The notes: generated by a model from the letters alone, not told the origin. 64,000 nucleotides of DNA from GCA-2705995 sp965661625 (GCA_965661625.1 CBFIEM010000008.1:1-64000); one strand, 5' to 3'; counted from the stretch's first letter, positions 52,436 to 61,029 are shown. Numbers and translations: made by a program.

Positions 52436-52455
52436 GATTTTTATGTTTTGTTGAG

Positions 52456-52463
52456 CAAATATA
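52456..52463 (-). promoter_or_regulatory. -7 element of membrane protein/regulator operon
   Basis: The minus strand reads TATATTTG, a full match to TAnnTTTG, 20 bp upstream of the start at 52435. Six of its bases lie in the palindrome, so a bound repressor would block it. Confidence 0.5.
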
Positions 52464-52477
52464 AACTAGTTTATATT
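52458..52477. promoter_or_regulatory. 20-bp perfect palindrome, candidate operator
   Basis: AATATAAACTAGTTTATATT is a perfect 20-bp inverted repeat (10-bp half-sites, no spacer) overlapping the -7 box of the operon that encodes a winged-helix regulator. Position and symmetry fit a dimeric repressor site. Confidence 0.6.
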
Positions 52478-52501
52478 ATAAACCTAACATTTAAAAAAAT
52501 A

Positions 52502-53770
52502 TTAGCTCTCGCCTGACAATTCAACCTGAACGCGGTCAATTGCCGCTTTTTGCTGCCTCATTGCCTTTGCATACTCCTCTCTGTATTCTTCCTTGATTGG
52601 TTTAGATGGAGGCAGCTTCTCGTTGCGATGATTTACTTGTTTACCATTTTTCCAAAACCTAAAGCAAACATGAGGGCCGGTAGCAAGTCCAGTGCTACCT
52701 ACATAACCAATAACATCTCCTTGTCGAACCACTGCTCCTGCATTAATTCCCTTAGCAATCCTTGTCATATGCAAGTATTGTGTTGTATAAGTTGAATTAT
52801 GTCTGATTTTAACGTAATTACCATTATACCGTTTAAAACGAGCCTCAATAACTTTTCCATCACCTACTGCTAAGATCGGCGTCCCTCGAGGTGCGGCGTA
52901 ATCCGTTCCCAAGTGAGCCTTATACCTTTTTTGAACGGGATGAAACCTACGCGGCGAATAACCAGAAGAGATCCTACCATACTTTAGCGGGGCTTGTAAA
53001 AAAGCCTTTTTCAAGCTATTTCCTCGTTCGTCAAAATAATCTGGGATACTATCTTGCTCAAATGTGAAAGCATAAAAATCAGTGCCACCATAATTGAATA
53101 GCGCTGAGATAACCTCGCCAATACCAATGAACTCGTCACCTACATACTGTGCTTCATAAACCAATTTGAAGTAATCCCCAGGCTGTATGCGATAAAAGTC
53201 GATGGTCCATGCGTAGATTTCCGACATCTCAACAGCAAGAGCTGGACTCATATTACTGGCTGTTAGTGCATCCCAAAGTGACGACTTAATGAATCCTCCT
53301 GCACTTTTAACTTCTGTTCGGACCTCTTTTTGTCCGAGGTATATTTTTACCGAATCCCTCAAATCATAGACAACATAATCTATCGGGTTTGGCTGATAAA
53401 TAAAATAATGTGCCGTGCTTGCTGTATCTCTGGATTGGAGCACGCTATAGGGCCTTCCTGCCCGAAGGTCACGAACATCGAATACGTCTCGAGACGCTTC
53501 AGCCAGTTCAGCAATTTTAGTATACGGCACGTTGTGCTCTAGCAGAATATCAGCCAGAAACTCATCCCTTTTTATTGTGGATTTTGACACGTTGAATTTT
53601 GATACGGGTAATCCAAACTCCAATTGAGGTGGGACATGCTTTTCAACAGACGAACTATCCGAGTTTACCGGAATGCCTTCTTCAGTCACCTCGGCAGAAG
53701 GTCTGATTGCATAGTATACAGCCAAGAGCGAACCAATCGCTATAAGTATGTATGTTAATTTTGGCCTCAA
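52502..53770 (-). CDS. M23 family metallopeptidase (HxC variant)
   Basis: A 422-aa envelope peptidase, probably cutting peptidoglycan cross-bridges. It has an N-terminal membrane anchor (about 5-22), a LysM/OapA-like and linker region (about 60-255) and a LytM domain (about 265-385). The zinc site shows H286 and D290 (HLGTD), H334 in YLHM and H367 in GPHVCF; the second His of the usual HxH is C369. The start is TTG 53770, overlapping the tryptophan dioxygenase stop by 4 bp. Active use of Cys as zinc ligand is plausible but not shown. Confidence 0.88.
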   Translation of the reverse strand: MRPKLTYILIAIGSLLAVYYAIRPSAEVTEEGIPVNSDSSSVEKHVPPQLEFGLPVSKFNVSKSTIKRDEFLADILLEHNVPYTKIAELAEASRDVFDVRDLRAGRPYSVLQSRDTASTAHYFIYQPNPIDYVVYDLRDSVKIYLGQKEVRTEVKSAGGFIKSSLWDALTASNMSPALAVEMSEIYAWTIDFYRIQPGDYFKLVYEAQYVGDEFIGIGEVISALFNYGGTDFYAFTFEQDSIPDYFDERGNSLKKAFLQAPLKYGRISSGYSPRRFHPVQKRYKAHLGTDYAAPRGTPILAVGDGKVIEARFKRYNGNYVKIRHNSTYTTQYLHMTRIAKGINAGAVVRQGDVIGYVGSTGLATGPHVCFRFWKNGKQVNHRNEKLPPSKPIKEEYREEYAKAMRQQKAAIDRVQVELSGES

Positions 53771-54726
53771 GACTTAATGATTGACTCTACCCAAGATTTA
53801 CCCCACTCCTCAACTTCGAGATCGGACCATAATTGAGGAAAAAATATCCGCTTTTGAAATTTAGGAGGTAAGTATTCCTTCCAGTTTGTTCCGCCGGTAG
53901 CAGCAGTATCGGAAGGGTGCTGCTGCAAATAAGTTACCGCTGATTTATAATGCATCAAAGGCCAATTGATATTCACATCAACATCCAGCTGCTTTAATAC
54001 ATTAATCACTTTTTCATCTTGTTGGTCTTCTTCACTAAAGCTAAGGTAAATTTGCCACAAGTTAGAGTCGCGACATTCTTCCCCTAAGCGAATGAGTTCT
54101 TCTGTGTATTTCCGTTCAAATTGCTTTAGCGTAAGGGTCTTTTTTCCAGTTTCAGCTTCAGTTGCACCTTGCTTCCAATAAAGGTATTCAAACATCTCTT
54201 CTATGGAGTATTTACTCGAATCCCCTTTAAAACGACTGCGCTCATTCTTGTCTACAAGATGAATGAAATCCGTACTTCTAATCTCAATTTTACGGTATTG
54301 AGCCGACTGAAAACCACTGGCTGGAATAAGGCTCATTCTAAATTTCAGGAATTGCTCGCGCTCCATTCCTTTGTACATGATTTCAAAACTCTTTGTAAGT
54401 GCTTCAAAATACCGGTTAATCCGGAGAACTCGCTGAATAAAAAACTGCTTATCTGGTTTAGCTTCAGCAAGCTGGTTGAACTCATTCAAACAGAGCTTAA
54501 AATAAAGCTCAGTGATCTGATGATACATGATGAAGATTTCTTCATCTGGAAAGTCTGTTCTTGGGTTTTGTAAGCTCAACAACGTATCCAAATGAATATA
54601 GTCCCAGTACGAAATGTAATTTGCGTAGAGTAAACCATCTAGGTAAGCAGTTAGTTCTTGCCCCATAGAGTCATACTTCTCCCGAAGCAACTCTACTTTT
54701 TCAATAATATCAGGGTTTAATTGCAT
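53767..54726 (-). CDS. kynA: tryptophan 2,3-dioxygenase
   Basis: Opens the indole ring of tryptophan to N-formylkynurenine; heme enzyme, cytosolic. The 319-aa protein shows NYISYWDYIHLDTLLSLQ (36-53), the substrate His H69 in MYHQITELYFKL, and a C-terminal NWPLMHYKSAVTYL with the probable heme-ligand His near residue 259, then ATGGTNW in place of the GTGGSSG loop. Length and motifs match the divergent Bacteroidota branch. Other kynurenine pathway genes are not in the window. Its ATG lies inside a long inverted repeat. Confidence 0.88.
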   Translation of the reverse strand: MQLNPDIIEKVELLREKYDSMGQELTAYLDGLLYANYISYWDYIHLDTLLSLQNPRTDFPDEEIFIMYHQITELYFKLCLNEFNQLAEAKPDKQFFIQRVLRINRYFEALTKSFEIMYKGMEREQFLKFRMSLIPASGFQSAQYRKIEIRSTDFIHLVDKNERSRFKGDSSKYSIEEMFEYLYWKQGATEAETGKKTLTLKQFERKYTEELIRLGEECRDSNLWQIYLSFSEEDQQDEKVINVLKQLDVDVNINWPLMHYKSAVTYLQQHPSDTAATGGTNWKEYLPPKFQKRIFFPQLWSDLEVEEWGKSWVESIIKS

Positions 54727-54770
54727 GCCGTATCAATTTGGATACAAATTAACCCAAATTGTACGGCATG
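54724..54770. repeat. imperfect inverted repeat over the tryptophan dioxygenase start
   Basis: ATGCCGTATCAATTTGG (54725-54741) pairs with CCAAATTGTACGGCAT (54754-54769) with one bulged base and a 12-nt loop; an outer C-G pair extends it. On the minus strand the start codon of the dioxygenase lies in the 3' arm. No T tract follows. It may be an operator, an mRNA hairpin that hides the start codon, or a terminator without T run. Confidence 0.65.
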
Positions 54771-54789
54771 GCATGCGTATAAAGCAATA

Positions 54790-55608
54790 TTATTTCTTAG
54801 CTAATGGATGAGCGATTCCTTGATAATTGGTAAGTTCCATTTTTATTGAACCTACAAGGACATTTGCTTTAGCTAATACAGGAATGCGGTTTTGGTCATC
54901 AGTAATGAAAACCGTTAAATCCTCGGGATCATTAAATACTCGTCCTGCTTGAACCAGCGGCTGGAATTTTAAACACTTATAGGTTCCGCTTTTAATTTCA
55001 ATGGTTTCTCTTCCAACGTATCGAATTTTCAATGGCTCCAATTTATCATCGACAAAAGCTTGAAATTCAATCACATCTCCCACATTATATTTGCTGATAT
55101 CGATGCTTCGCGCAAAATAATATGCACTCATCATATCCTGAACGCCGGTTGGAACTTTAAACTCTTTCCCCTTGTGCGTCTTTACTTTTTGATCTAGCTG
55201 TTCAAATTCATAGCGCTGCTGAAACTCATAGCCTCCTTCGCTAATATCGCGCTTGAACACATAAGGAAACAGTTCAGCTTTGTCAATATAAGACTCATAA
55301 ATATCGTTTACTTTAAAAAACCAATTAAAAGCCCCGGTGCTTTTCCCTGTTCCAACAACATGATACACTGGTTTCCCTTGAACAGTTTTTTGACCTCTTT
55401 TCACCTCTATCGAGGCTACACCTGCGTCTAAGAATCCATAATGGACTAAATAATCCAATCGCTCACCTTCGGTAAATGGTTCAAAACTCACTCTTGGAAT
55501 AGCACTTAGAGTCAAGGCTATACTATCGACTTTCTTTTCAAAAGCTTTTTGGGCATTGATGGCACTTAAACAGAATGAAAGCACCAAAACGGTTGCAATT
55601 CTTTTCAT
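54790..55608 (-). CDS. DUF3108 family periplasmic protein
   Basis: A 272-aa exported protein with signal peptide (1-19, LSFCLSAINAQ) and a beta-rich body that fits DUF3108: EGERLDYLVHYGFLDAGVASIEV (about 47-69), WFFKVNDIYESYID and YNVGDVIEFQAFVDDKL. The frame starts at 55650, but MKRIATVL at 55608 gives the signal peptide. Function of the family is not known. It precedes the tryptophan dioxygenase gene by 63 bp. Confidence 0.85.
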   Translation of the reverse strand: MKRIATVLVLSFCLSAINAQKAFEKKVDSIALTLSAIPRVSFEPFTEGERLDYLVHYGFLDAGVASIEVKRGQKTVQGKPVYHVVGTGKSTGAFNWFFKVNDIYESYIDKAELFPYVFKRDISEGGYEFQQRYEFEQLDQKVKTHKGKEFKVPTGVQDMMSAYYFARSIDISKYNVGDVIEFQAFVDDKLEPLKIRYVGRETIEIKSGTYKCLKFQPLVQAGRVFNDPEDLTVFITDDQNRIPVLAKANVLVGSIKMELTNYQGIAHPLAKK

Positions 55609-55634
55609 AATTTCAGCATTTGAACTTGTGAAAA

Positions 55635-56156
55635 TCAATCTTTGTGCCATTGTTCAAAAATACGTGTATTTCTTAAGAGGTGAACTCCCCATCCTCCAAG
55701 AACAGACTTCAAAACCAAGCCAGGAAGCAGGTGGATCCAACTCTGAATGTTTATGTAGGTAGGCCCAAAGCGGGCCGCTAGCATTGAAAAACCTAGAACG
55801 AGAATAAATACATGGGCTAGCACCCATTCCAAAATCCTCAGCCAAGCTGAATCTTGTTCTTTCCAATATGAATTGCTAAGTACTAACGGGGTCAATAAAA
55901 ACCCCAAGAAAAACCCAAGCGATTTTCCAGCAAGCACATTCCATCCAGCTGAAAAACTAGCAAAAACAGGAAGCCCTAGACCACCTAGGATTAGGTAACC
56001 CAAAATGGCCGAAAAGCTCAATCTAGCTGGAAGAACGGAAGCTACCAGGATAACGAAGAACGACTGTAAGGTGATTGGGACTGCAAAGTTTGCAAGTTGA
56101 AAAGAACATGCTGCTCCAACCGAAAGCAAGGCTACAGCCACGAGCAGTCTAAGCAT
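55635..56156 (-). CDS. bioY: BioY family biotin transporter substrate-binding subunit
   Basis: A 173-aa inner-membrane protein with about six helices; BioY is the S component of ECF-type biotin transporters. Visible signature elements are VPITLQSFFVILVASVLPARLSFSAILGYLILGGLGLPVFASFSAGWNVLAGKSLGFFLGF (about 27-87). No ECF ATPase genes are near, so it may work alone or share a common ECF module. The ATG at 56156 lies one base after the rsmI stop (TAACATG); an upstream ATG at 56171 overlaps rsmI. Confidence 0.88.
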   Translation of the reverse strand: MLRLLVAVALLSVGAACSFQLANFAVPITLQSFFVILVASVLPARLSFSAILGYLILGGLGLPVFASFSAGWNVLAGKSLGFFLGFLLTPLVLSNSYWKEQDSAWLRILEWVLAHVFILVLGFSMLAARFGPTYINIQSWIHLLPGLVLKSVLGGWGVHLLRNTRIFEQWHKD

Positions 56157-56157
56157 G

Positions 56158-56835
56158 TTATACTTCCGCATTGCCTCCGACTACAAGTACAATTTCACCT
56201 TTTACGCCATGCTCCATGTAGTGTGAAGCTAGGTCTCTGAGTGAGCCTTTTCGATTTTCTTCATAAAGCTTTGTCAACTCTCGTGAAACACATGCAGAAC
56301 GATTTTCACCAAAAACCTCAATTAACTGATTTAAGGTTTTAACAAGTCGATGAGGAGACTCATAAAACACGATTGTTCTTGGCTCATCAGCTAATCGCTT
56401 AATGCGTGTTTGTCGTCCTTTTTTATGTGGCAAAAAGCCTTCAAAGACAAACTTATCGCTTGGTAAACCTGAGTTCACCAATGCGGGCACAAAAGCGGTA
56501 GCTCCTGGCAAGGTTTCAACATCAAGATGAGCTTCTTGACAAGCTCTTACCAACAAGAAGCCCGGATCAGAAATACCAGGCGTACCGGCATCGCTCACAA
56601 GGGCGAGGGTTTCTCCAGCTGAAATCCGTTGGGTAACCCGCTCAACCATCCGATGCTCATTATGCATATGGAAAGCTACTAAGGGTTTCGAAATTTCGTA
56701 ATGTTTTAGCAGCTTGCCTGTTTGCCTTGTATCTTCAGCCAAGACAGCATCGCATGATTTGAGCACTTCGATTGCTCGGATGGTAATATCCCCCATATTT
56801 CCAATGGGGGTAGGAACTACGTAAAGCTTAGACAT
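56158..56835 (-). CDS. rsmI: 16S rRNA (cytidine(1402)-2'-O)-methyltransferase
   Basis: Methylates the ribose of C1402 in the 16S rRNA P-site region using SAM. The 225-aa protein has VVPTPIGNMGDITIRAIEVL (5-24), AEDTRQTGKLL (33-43), SDAGTPGISDPG (79-90), LPGATAFVPALVNSGLPSDKF and the FYESPHRL signature. It is a little shorter than E. coli RsmI (286 aa), lacking the C-terminal extension, as in other Bacteroidota. It abuts the TerB-like gene with no spacer. Confidence 0.95.
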   Translation of the reverse strand: MSKLYVVPTPIGNMGDITIRAIEVLKSCDAVLAEDTRQTGKLLKHYEISKPLVAFHMHNEHRMVERVTQRISAGETLALVSDAGTPGISDPGFLLVRACQEAHLDVETLPGATAFVPALVNSGLPSDKFVFEGFLPHKKGRQTRIKRLADEPRTIVFYESPHRLVKTLNQLIEVFGENRSACVSRELTKLYEENRKGSLRDLASHYMEHGVKGEIVLVVGGNAEV

Positions 56836-57267
56836 TTATTTGCCTAGCTTGTCCATTTTATCCAATACATCTTCTTTATCCTCGCCGGCTTCAATACATT
56901 TCACCACATCCTGAATAAGCTTATCAATATTAGATGAGCTGAATCCGAGACCTACTCCAAAAGACATACATAATTCCATTTCACGGCTATCTATTTCACC
57001 GTCGATCATCATCATATTAACCAGGTTGTAAAGCTGGCGTTGTCGCTCTTCTTTATCCGTTGGGGGGTTAAATGTAATGGAAGATGGATTCGAAATCAAC
57101 GATTCTAATTCTCCACGAGTGATATAAAACCTGCTTGACATTTTGAACAAATACTCAAGCTCAACTTTATCCAAAATACCGTCTGCTAAAGCAACTGATA
57201 GTAGATTTTTGAAATGTGATTTTGCGCGGGTTTTTTCTCCCGATTCAAATGCGTCATTAATACTCAT
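56836..57267 (-). CDS. TerB-like helical protein
   Basis: A 143-aa soluble alpha-helical protein. Two acidic helix-loop segments, LLSVALADGILDKVELEYLF (about 24-43) and LVNMMMIDGEIDSREMELCMSFGVGLG (about 86-112), match the repeated DG-x-(I/L)-x-x-x-E pattern of the TerB fold. Role unknown; TerB-like proteins bind metals or act in stress responses. Immediately upstream of rsmI without spacer, so co-expressed. Confidence 0.75.
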   Translation of the reverse strand: MSINDAFESGEKTRAKSHFKNLLSVALADGILDKVELEYLFKMSSRFYITRGELESLISNPSSITFNPPTDKEERQRQLYNLVNMMMIDGEIDSREMELCMSFGVGLGFSSSNIDKLIQDVVKCIEAGEDKEDVLDKMDKLGK

Positions 57268-57290
57268 TCTTTTCTATTTGGTTGTTCAAT

Positions 57291-58085
57291 TTATAAAAAT
57301 CTACGTTCAACTAACTCTAAAAATTGTTGGGTAACATCTTCTTCGTCGTTCCAATTGAACCTAGCTTTTACTTGTAAATCAATAAAACGCAATGCTTCAT
57401 CGTGAGAATTAATGTGATTCAACTCATTCAATGCACGATTAAAAGCTTCCATATTTCCGTCAAACAATTCATTTGCGAATAAAAAGCGCTTATTCAGACC
57501 TATTACTGACTTTAGATCTGAAATTGGACTTTTTTGAAGTCTTGAAGCTAGACTATTATCATTTTGCGCTTCAAGCGAATCCTGAAAGGAATTGGGCGAT
57601 GCCGGCTCCTCTTTTTCTGCTTTAGATTGCGTGGTTGTTGATGAATCAGCAGACTCCACTGCTGCACTGGGCTGGTGCTTTTCTTCTTCAATACCTGTGC
57701 TTTCCATTTCCGCTTTTTCACTTGATAAGTCACGATTGGCATTCTCTTCAGCTTGTAAAGCATCCTGATTTAAATTTGAATCCAATTCCAGCGATCCTGA
57801 ATGATTGTCAGCAGATTCTGCATCCTTCGCAACGGCTTCTCCCGATATTGGCTCATCAACAACTGGTTCTGAAAACGCCGTTTCGTCTTGACTTTCATCA
57901 TCCTGAAGTTCTGCTTCTGCTTCTGCCTCCAATGCTAGTAGAAGAGCTACCTCAACTGCTCTCCGCTCGGCATTTTTTAACTTATCTGCCAATGAACGCA
58001 GCTCATTAACAGAAGGAATATCATCCGTTGCCTGATTGCTAATTATCTCCAACTCTTCTTTAAGTGCTAACCAAGGGTTCTCCAT
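57291..58085 (-). CDS. conserved hypothetical protein with acidic middle
   Basis: A 264-aa soluble protein with two separate parts. The N-terminus (1-70) is helical (ENPWLALKEELEIISNQ). The middle (about 70-165) is rich in Glu, Ser, Ala and Asp and probably disordered. The C-terminus (about 175-264) looks conserved: LKSVIGLNKRFLFANELFDGNMEAFNRALNELN, then EALRFIDLQVKARFNW. I do not know its function. Start at ATG 58085; the longer frame to 58121 enters the promoter region shared with tdk. Confidence 0.72.
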   Translation of the reverse strand: MENPWLALKEELEIISNQATDDIPSVNELRSLADKLKNAERRAVEVALLLALEAEAEAELQDDESQDETAFSEPVVDEPISGEAVAKDAESADNHSGSLELDSNLNQDALQAEENANRDLSSEKAEMESTGIEEEKHQPSAAVESADSSTTTQSKAEKEEPASPNSFQDSLEAQNDNSLASRLQKSPISDLKSVIGLNKRFLFANELFDGNMEAFNRALNELNHINSHDEALRFIDLQVKARFNWNDEEDVTQQFLELVERRFL

Positions 58086-58181
58086 ACCAAAATTTCTTAT
58101 CCTGCTCAAGTTAGAACGCACAAATTAAGTTCCTATTTTCAATTAGCTTTGCTCGTTCCTTGCATGGACTAAAATACACGA

Positions 58182-58751
58182 ATGTTTTTAGAGGAGAATG
58201 TAAATTACAGGAATAAATCCGGTTGGATTGAGGTTATATGTGGCTCTATGTTTTCTGGTAAAACTGAAGAACTAATCCGACGGCTTAATCGTGCGAAATT
58301 CGCGAAACAACGGGTTGAGATTTTTAAACCTATGGTTGATACCCGCTATGATGAAAGTGATGTGGTATCCCACGATGAAAATAAAATCCAAAGCACACCA
58401 GTTCCAAACTCAACCAATATTTCAATTTTGGCTGACAACTGTGATGTAATTGGAATCGATGAAGCTCAATTTTTTGATACTGAACTCATTGAGGTGTGCA
58501 GAGGCTTAGCAAACAGAGGCGTTCGGGTTATTGTTGCCGGACTCGATATGGATTATTTAGGTAGGCCTTTCGGGCCAATTCCAGGGCTTATGGCTACTGC
58601 GGAATACGTAACAAAAGTGCATGCCATCTGTGTTCGTTGTGGTAATCTTGCCCAACTCTCAAAACGCACAGCCACAGGAGATAAAATTGTACAATTGGGT
58701 GAAAACGAAAGCTATGAACCGCTATGTAGGAGTTGTTACTACAACCTTTAA
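58182..58751 (+). CDS. tdk: thymidine kinase
   Basis: Phosphorylates thymidine in the salvage pathway. The 189-aa type II enzyme has the P-loop GSMFSGKT (21-28), the Mg/catalytic segment GIDEAQFFD, the lasso loop and two zinc pairs (CVRC about 150, CRSC near the C-terminus). MFLEENVNYRNKSGWIEVICGSMF is the usual Bacteroidota N-terminus. The alanine racemase frame starts inside its last 19 bp. Confidence 0.96.
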   Translation: MFLEENVNYRNKSGWIEVICGSMFSGKTEELIRRLNRAKFAKQRVEIFKPMVDTRYDESDVVSHDENKIQSTPVPNSTNISILADNCDVIGIDEAQFFDTELIEVCRGLANRGVRVIVAGLDMDYLGRPFGPIPGLMATAEYVTKVHAICVRCGNLAQLSKRTATGDKIVQLGENESYEPLCRSCYYNL

Positions 58752-60271
58752 AAAGGATTGGAAGGTTACAGATAAAAGAATGTAAAGATTTGAACGCAGC
58801 GTTACGCATACAAAAAGGTGTCCATAACAGTACCCTGTTCGTGGATATGTGGGAGTCACTCGATGATTCAATATTGCGTGGATTTAAACTACTGGATGAA
58901 CAACAGCAACACCGTGATGCAGTTATCCTATTAAACGGTTATCGGCTTGACGCTTCTCAAGCAGCTAAGTTATTTACCCATTTTCCTCAGCGATTCAAAT
59001 GTAAATGGCATATCATCGGACCTCTTCCTCAAACTCGTATTCCGGAAGCTACGTATCATGATAACCTTGCCGCCTTCATTGCATCGGTTCCATTAATCGC
59101 TTTCCAAGACAAGGCAGTATATGCACTCGGATTAGGAGACCCTGCCTTTTTCAGATTCGAAGAACGTTATCAACGCAATAGTCACGAAACCGTATTGAAA
59201 GTAGACTTAGCAGCAATTGAACATAACCTATCCTGCTTCAAAAATGAGTTACAGGATAATGTAAAGGTTATGGTTATGGTTAAGGCCTTTTCATACGGTA
59301 GTGGATCTTTTGAAATTGCAAACTTCTTGAAGTACTGTGGTGTTGACTATTTAGCTGTAGCTTATACCGATGAAGGAATTGACTTGAGGTTAGCACACGT
59401 TGACTTACCTATAATGGTACTCAACCCAAACAGGAATGAATTGGGTTTTATGCCTGACTATAATCTCGAACCAGAAATTTACAGTATTGACTTATTAAAA
59501 GACTTGATTCAAGAATCAAATCGATCTAAAGTCTACCGCATTCACCTCTGCTTTGACACAGGCATGTCTCGTTTGGGGTTTTCTGAAAAGAACCTCGAAG
59601 AACTGGTACAGCTTTTATCAGCGAATAAACACATTACAGTTGTGTCACTATTCACTCACCTTGCGGCTGCAGATGATGCACAAAAAGATACGTTTACTAA
59701 TGATCAAGCTCTTCAATTTAAACGCATAGCAGAACAACTTGAGCCCAATCTGCCAAACAAACCATTTTTACATGTATTAAATTCTGCTGGGATTCAACGA
59801 TTTCAAGAATTTCAGTTTGATTACGTTCGGTTAGGAATTGGGCTTCATGGGGTTGGAGCTCCTCAAGGAATAGACTCTCTGAAATATGTTGCGAGCCTAA
59901 CATCCGTTGTCTCTCAAGTTAAGCATATCAAACCTGGGGAAAGTGTTGGCTATGGCAGGTCTTTTATCGCAAAAAAGCCAACCACTATTGCTACCATTGC
60001 CATAGGTTATGGGGATGGGATTAGTAGGAGACTCAGCAATGGATTAGGTGCTTTTTACATCAATGGAAAACCAACGCCGATAATTGGAAATATTTGCATG
60101 GACATGTGTATGGTTGACATTACTGGGCTAGAAGTTAAACGAGGAGACGAAGTCGTTATTTTTAATTCCGAACGTTCGATTGATGCACTGGCGCAATTAC
60201 TCGATACCATTCCGTATGAGGTACTCACCAACGTTTCATCCCGGGTGAAGCGGCTATATTACTTAAAGTAA
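58733..60271 (+). CDS. alr: alanine racemase with N-terminal MurF-like remnant
   Basis: Makes D-alanine for peptidoglycan. Residues about 150-512 are a full alanine racemase: PLP lysine K184 in VMVKAFSYGSG, the GYGR segment with the second catalytic Tyr region, and GNICMDMCMVDIT. Residues about 30-148 do not belong to Alr: TLFVDMWESLDDSILRGFKLL and FQDKAVYALGLGDPAFFRFEERYQRNSHETVL resemble the end of the MurF part in the MurF-Alr fusions common in Bacteroidota. The MurF ATP-binding and central domains are gone. The start is probably TTG 58733, inside tdk; no early in-frame ATG exists. Confidence 0.88.
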   Translation: MLLQPLKRIGRLQIKECKDLNAALRIQKGVHNSTLFVDMWESLDDSILRGFKLLDEQQQHRDAVILLNGYRLDASQAAKLFTHFPQRFKCKWHIIGPLPQTRIPEATYHDNLAAFIASVPLIAFQDKAVYALGLGDPAFFRFEERYQRNSHETVLKVDLAAIEHNLSCFKNELQDNVKVMVMVKAFSYGSGSFEIANFLKYCGVDYLAVAYTDEGIDLRLAHVDLPIMVLNPNRNELGFMPDYNLEPEIYSIDLLKDLIQESNRSKVYRIHLCFDTGMSRLGFSEKNLEELVQLLSANKHITVVSLFTHLAAADDAQKDTFTNDQALQFKRIAEQLEPNLPNKPFLHVLNSAGIQRFQEFQFDYVRLGIGLHGVGAPQGIDSLKYVASLTSVVSQVKHIKPGESVGYGRSFIAKKPTTIATIAIGYGDGISRRLSNGLGAFYINGKPTPIIGNICMDMCMVDITGLEVKRGDEVVIFNSERSIDALAQLLDTIPYEVLTNVSSRVKRLYYLK

Positions 60272-61029
60272 TGAACCCAATCTCTGCAGTGGTAATAACT
60301 TATAATGAGGAGGCTAACATCAAAAGGTGCATTCTTTCTTTACTACCTGTTGTTGACGAAATCATTGTTTTGGATTCGTTTTCCACAGACGCAACTGAGG
60401 CAATTTGCAAAGCATTAGGTGTATTGTTTTATCAACATCGCTTTGACGGTCATATCGAACAAAAAAACAGGGTAATTGAATACACTTCGCACAATTTAGT
60501 GCTATCGCTTGACGCGGATGAAGCGCTCGATCCAGAGCTACAAAAGGCTATCAAACAGGTTAAGCAGAACCCAGAATATGATGGGTACTACTTGAATAGG
60601 CTCACCAATTATTGCGGCACTTGGATAAAGCATGGCAATTGGTATCCAGACCGCAAATTGAGACTTTGGGATAAACGAAAAGGGACATGGGGCGGATTAA
60701 ACCCCCATGATCGTTTCGAGCTAGTCGAAGGAGCTTCTGTTTCCAAGCTAAATGGACACCTTTTACACTACAGTTTCTACACTTTTGATGAACACTTAGC
60801 ACAAATTCACAAATTCACAGACATTAGTTCTAGGGCAGCATTTGAACGTGGAAAAAAAAGTTACTTCTTCAAGCCAATCATAAACCCAATTGCTAAATTT
60901 ATTGGCGGTTACATTATAAAGTTAGGGCTACTTGATGGAAAAGCAGGATTTCAGATTGCTTGGTACTCGGCTTACGCTACCTTTCTAAAATATTCCAAAC
61001 TTGCCAAATTAAATCGCAATGCCAAGTAA
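60271..61029 (+). CDS. family 2 glycosyltransferase (WaaE/KdtX-like)
   Basis: A 252-aa cytosolic or membrane-associated GT-A glycosyltransferase: ISAVVITYNEEANIKRCILSLL (4-25), DEIIVLDSFSTDAT (32-45), the metal-binding LSLDADEAL (DxD, about 74-82) and a C-terminal amphipathic helix. The pattern GTWGGLNPHDRF matches the lipopolysaccharide core beta-glycosyltransferases. It shares one base with the alr stop and overlaps the next glycosyltransferase by 11 bp, so they form one unit with alr. Confidence 0.9.
   Translation: MNPISAVVITYNEEANIKRCILSLLPVVDEIIVLDSFSTDATEAICKALGVLFYQHRFDGHIEQKNRVIEYTSHNLVLSLDADEALDPELQKAIKQVKQNPEYDGYYLNRLTNYCGTWIKHGNWYPDRKLRLWDKRKGTWGGLNPHDRFELVEGASVSKLNGHLLHYSFYTFDEHLAQIHKFTDISSRAAFERGKKSYFFKPIINPIAKFIGGYIIKLGLLDGKAGFQIAWYSAYATFLKYSKLAKLNRNAK

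Noticed and set aside
54724..54770. Classic Rho-independent terminator after the DUF3108 gene
   Set aside because: No T tract on the minus strand, and the second arm contains the next gene's start codon; kept as an inverted repeat of unknown role.
57635..58009. 124-codon plus-strand frame
   Set aside because: Antisense to the low-complexity middle of the 57291-58085 gene; Leu/His/Pro-rich composition is what the complement of that Glu/Ser/Ala-rich stretch yields.
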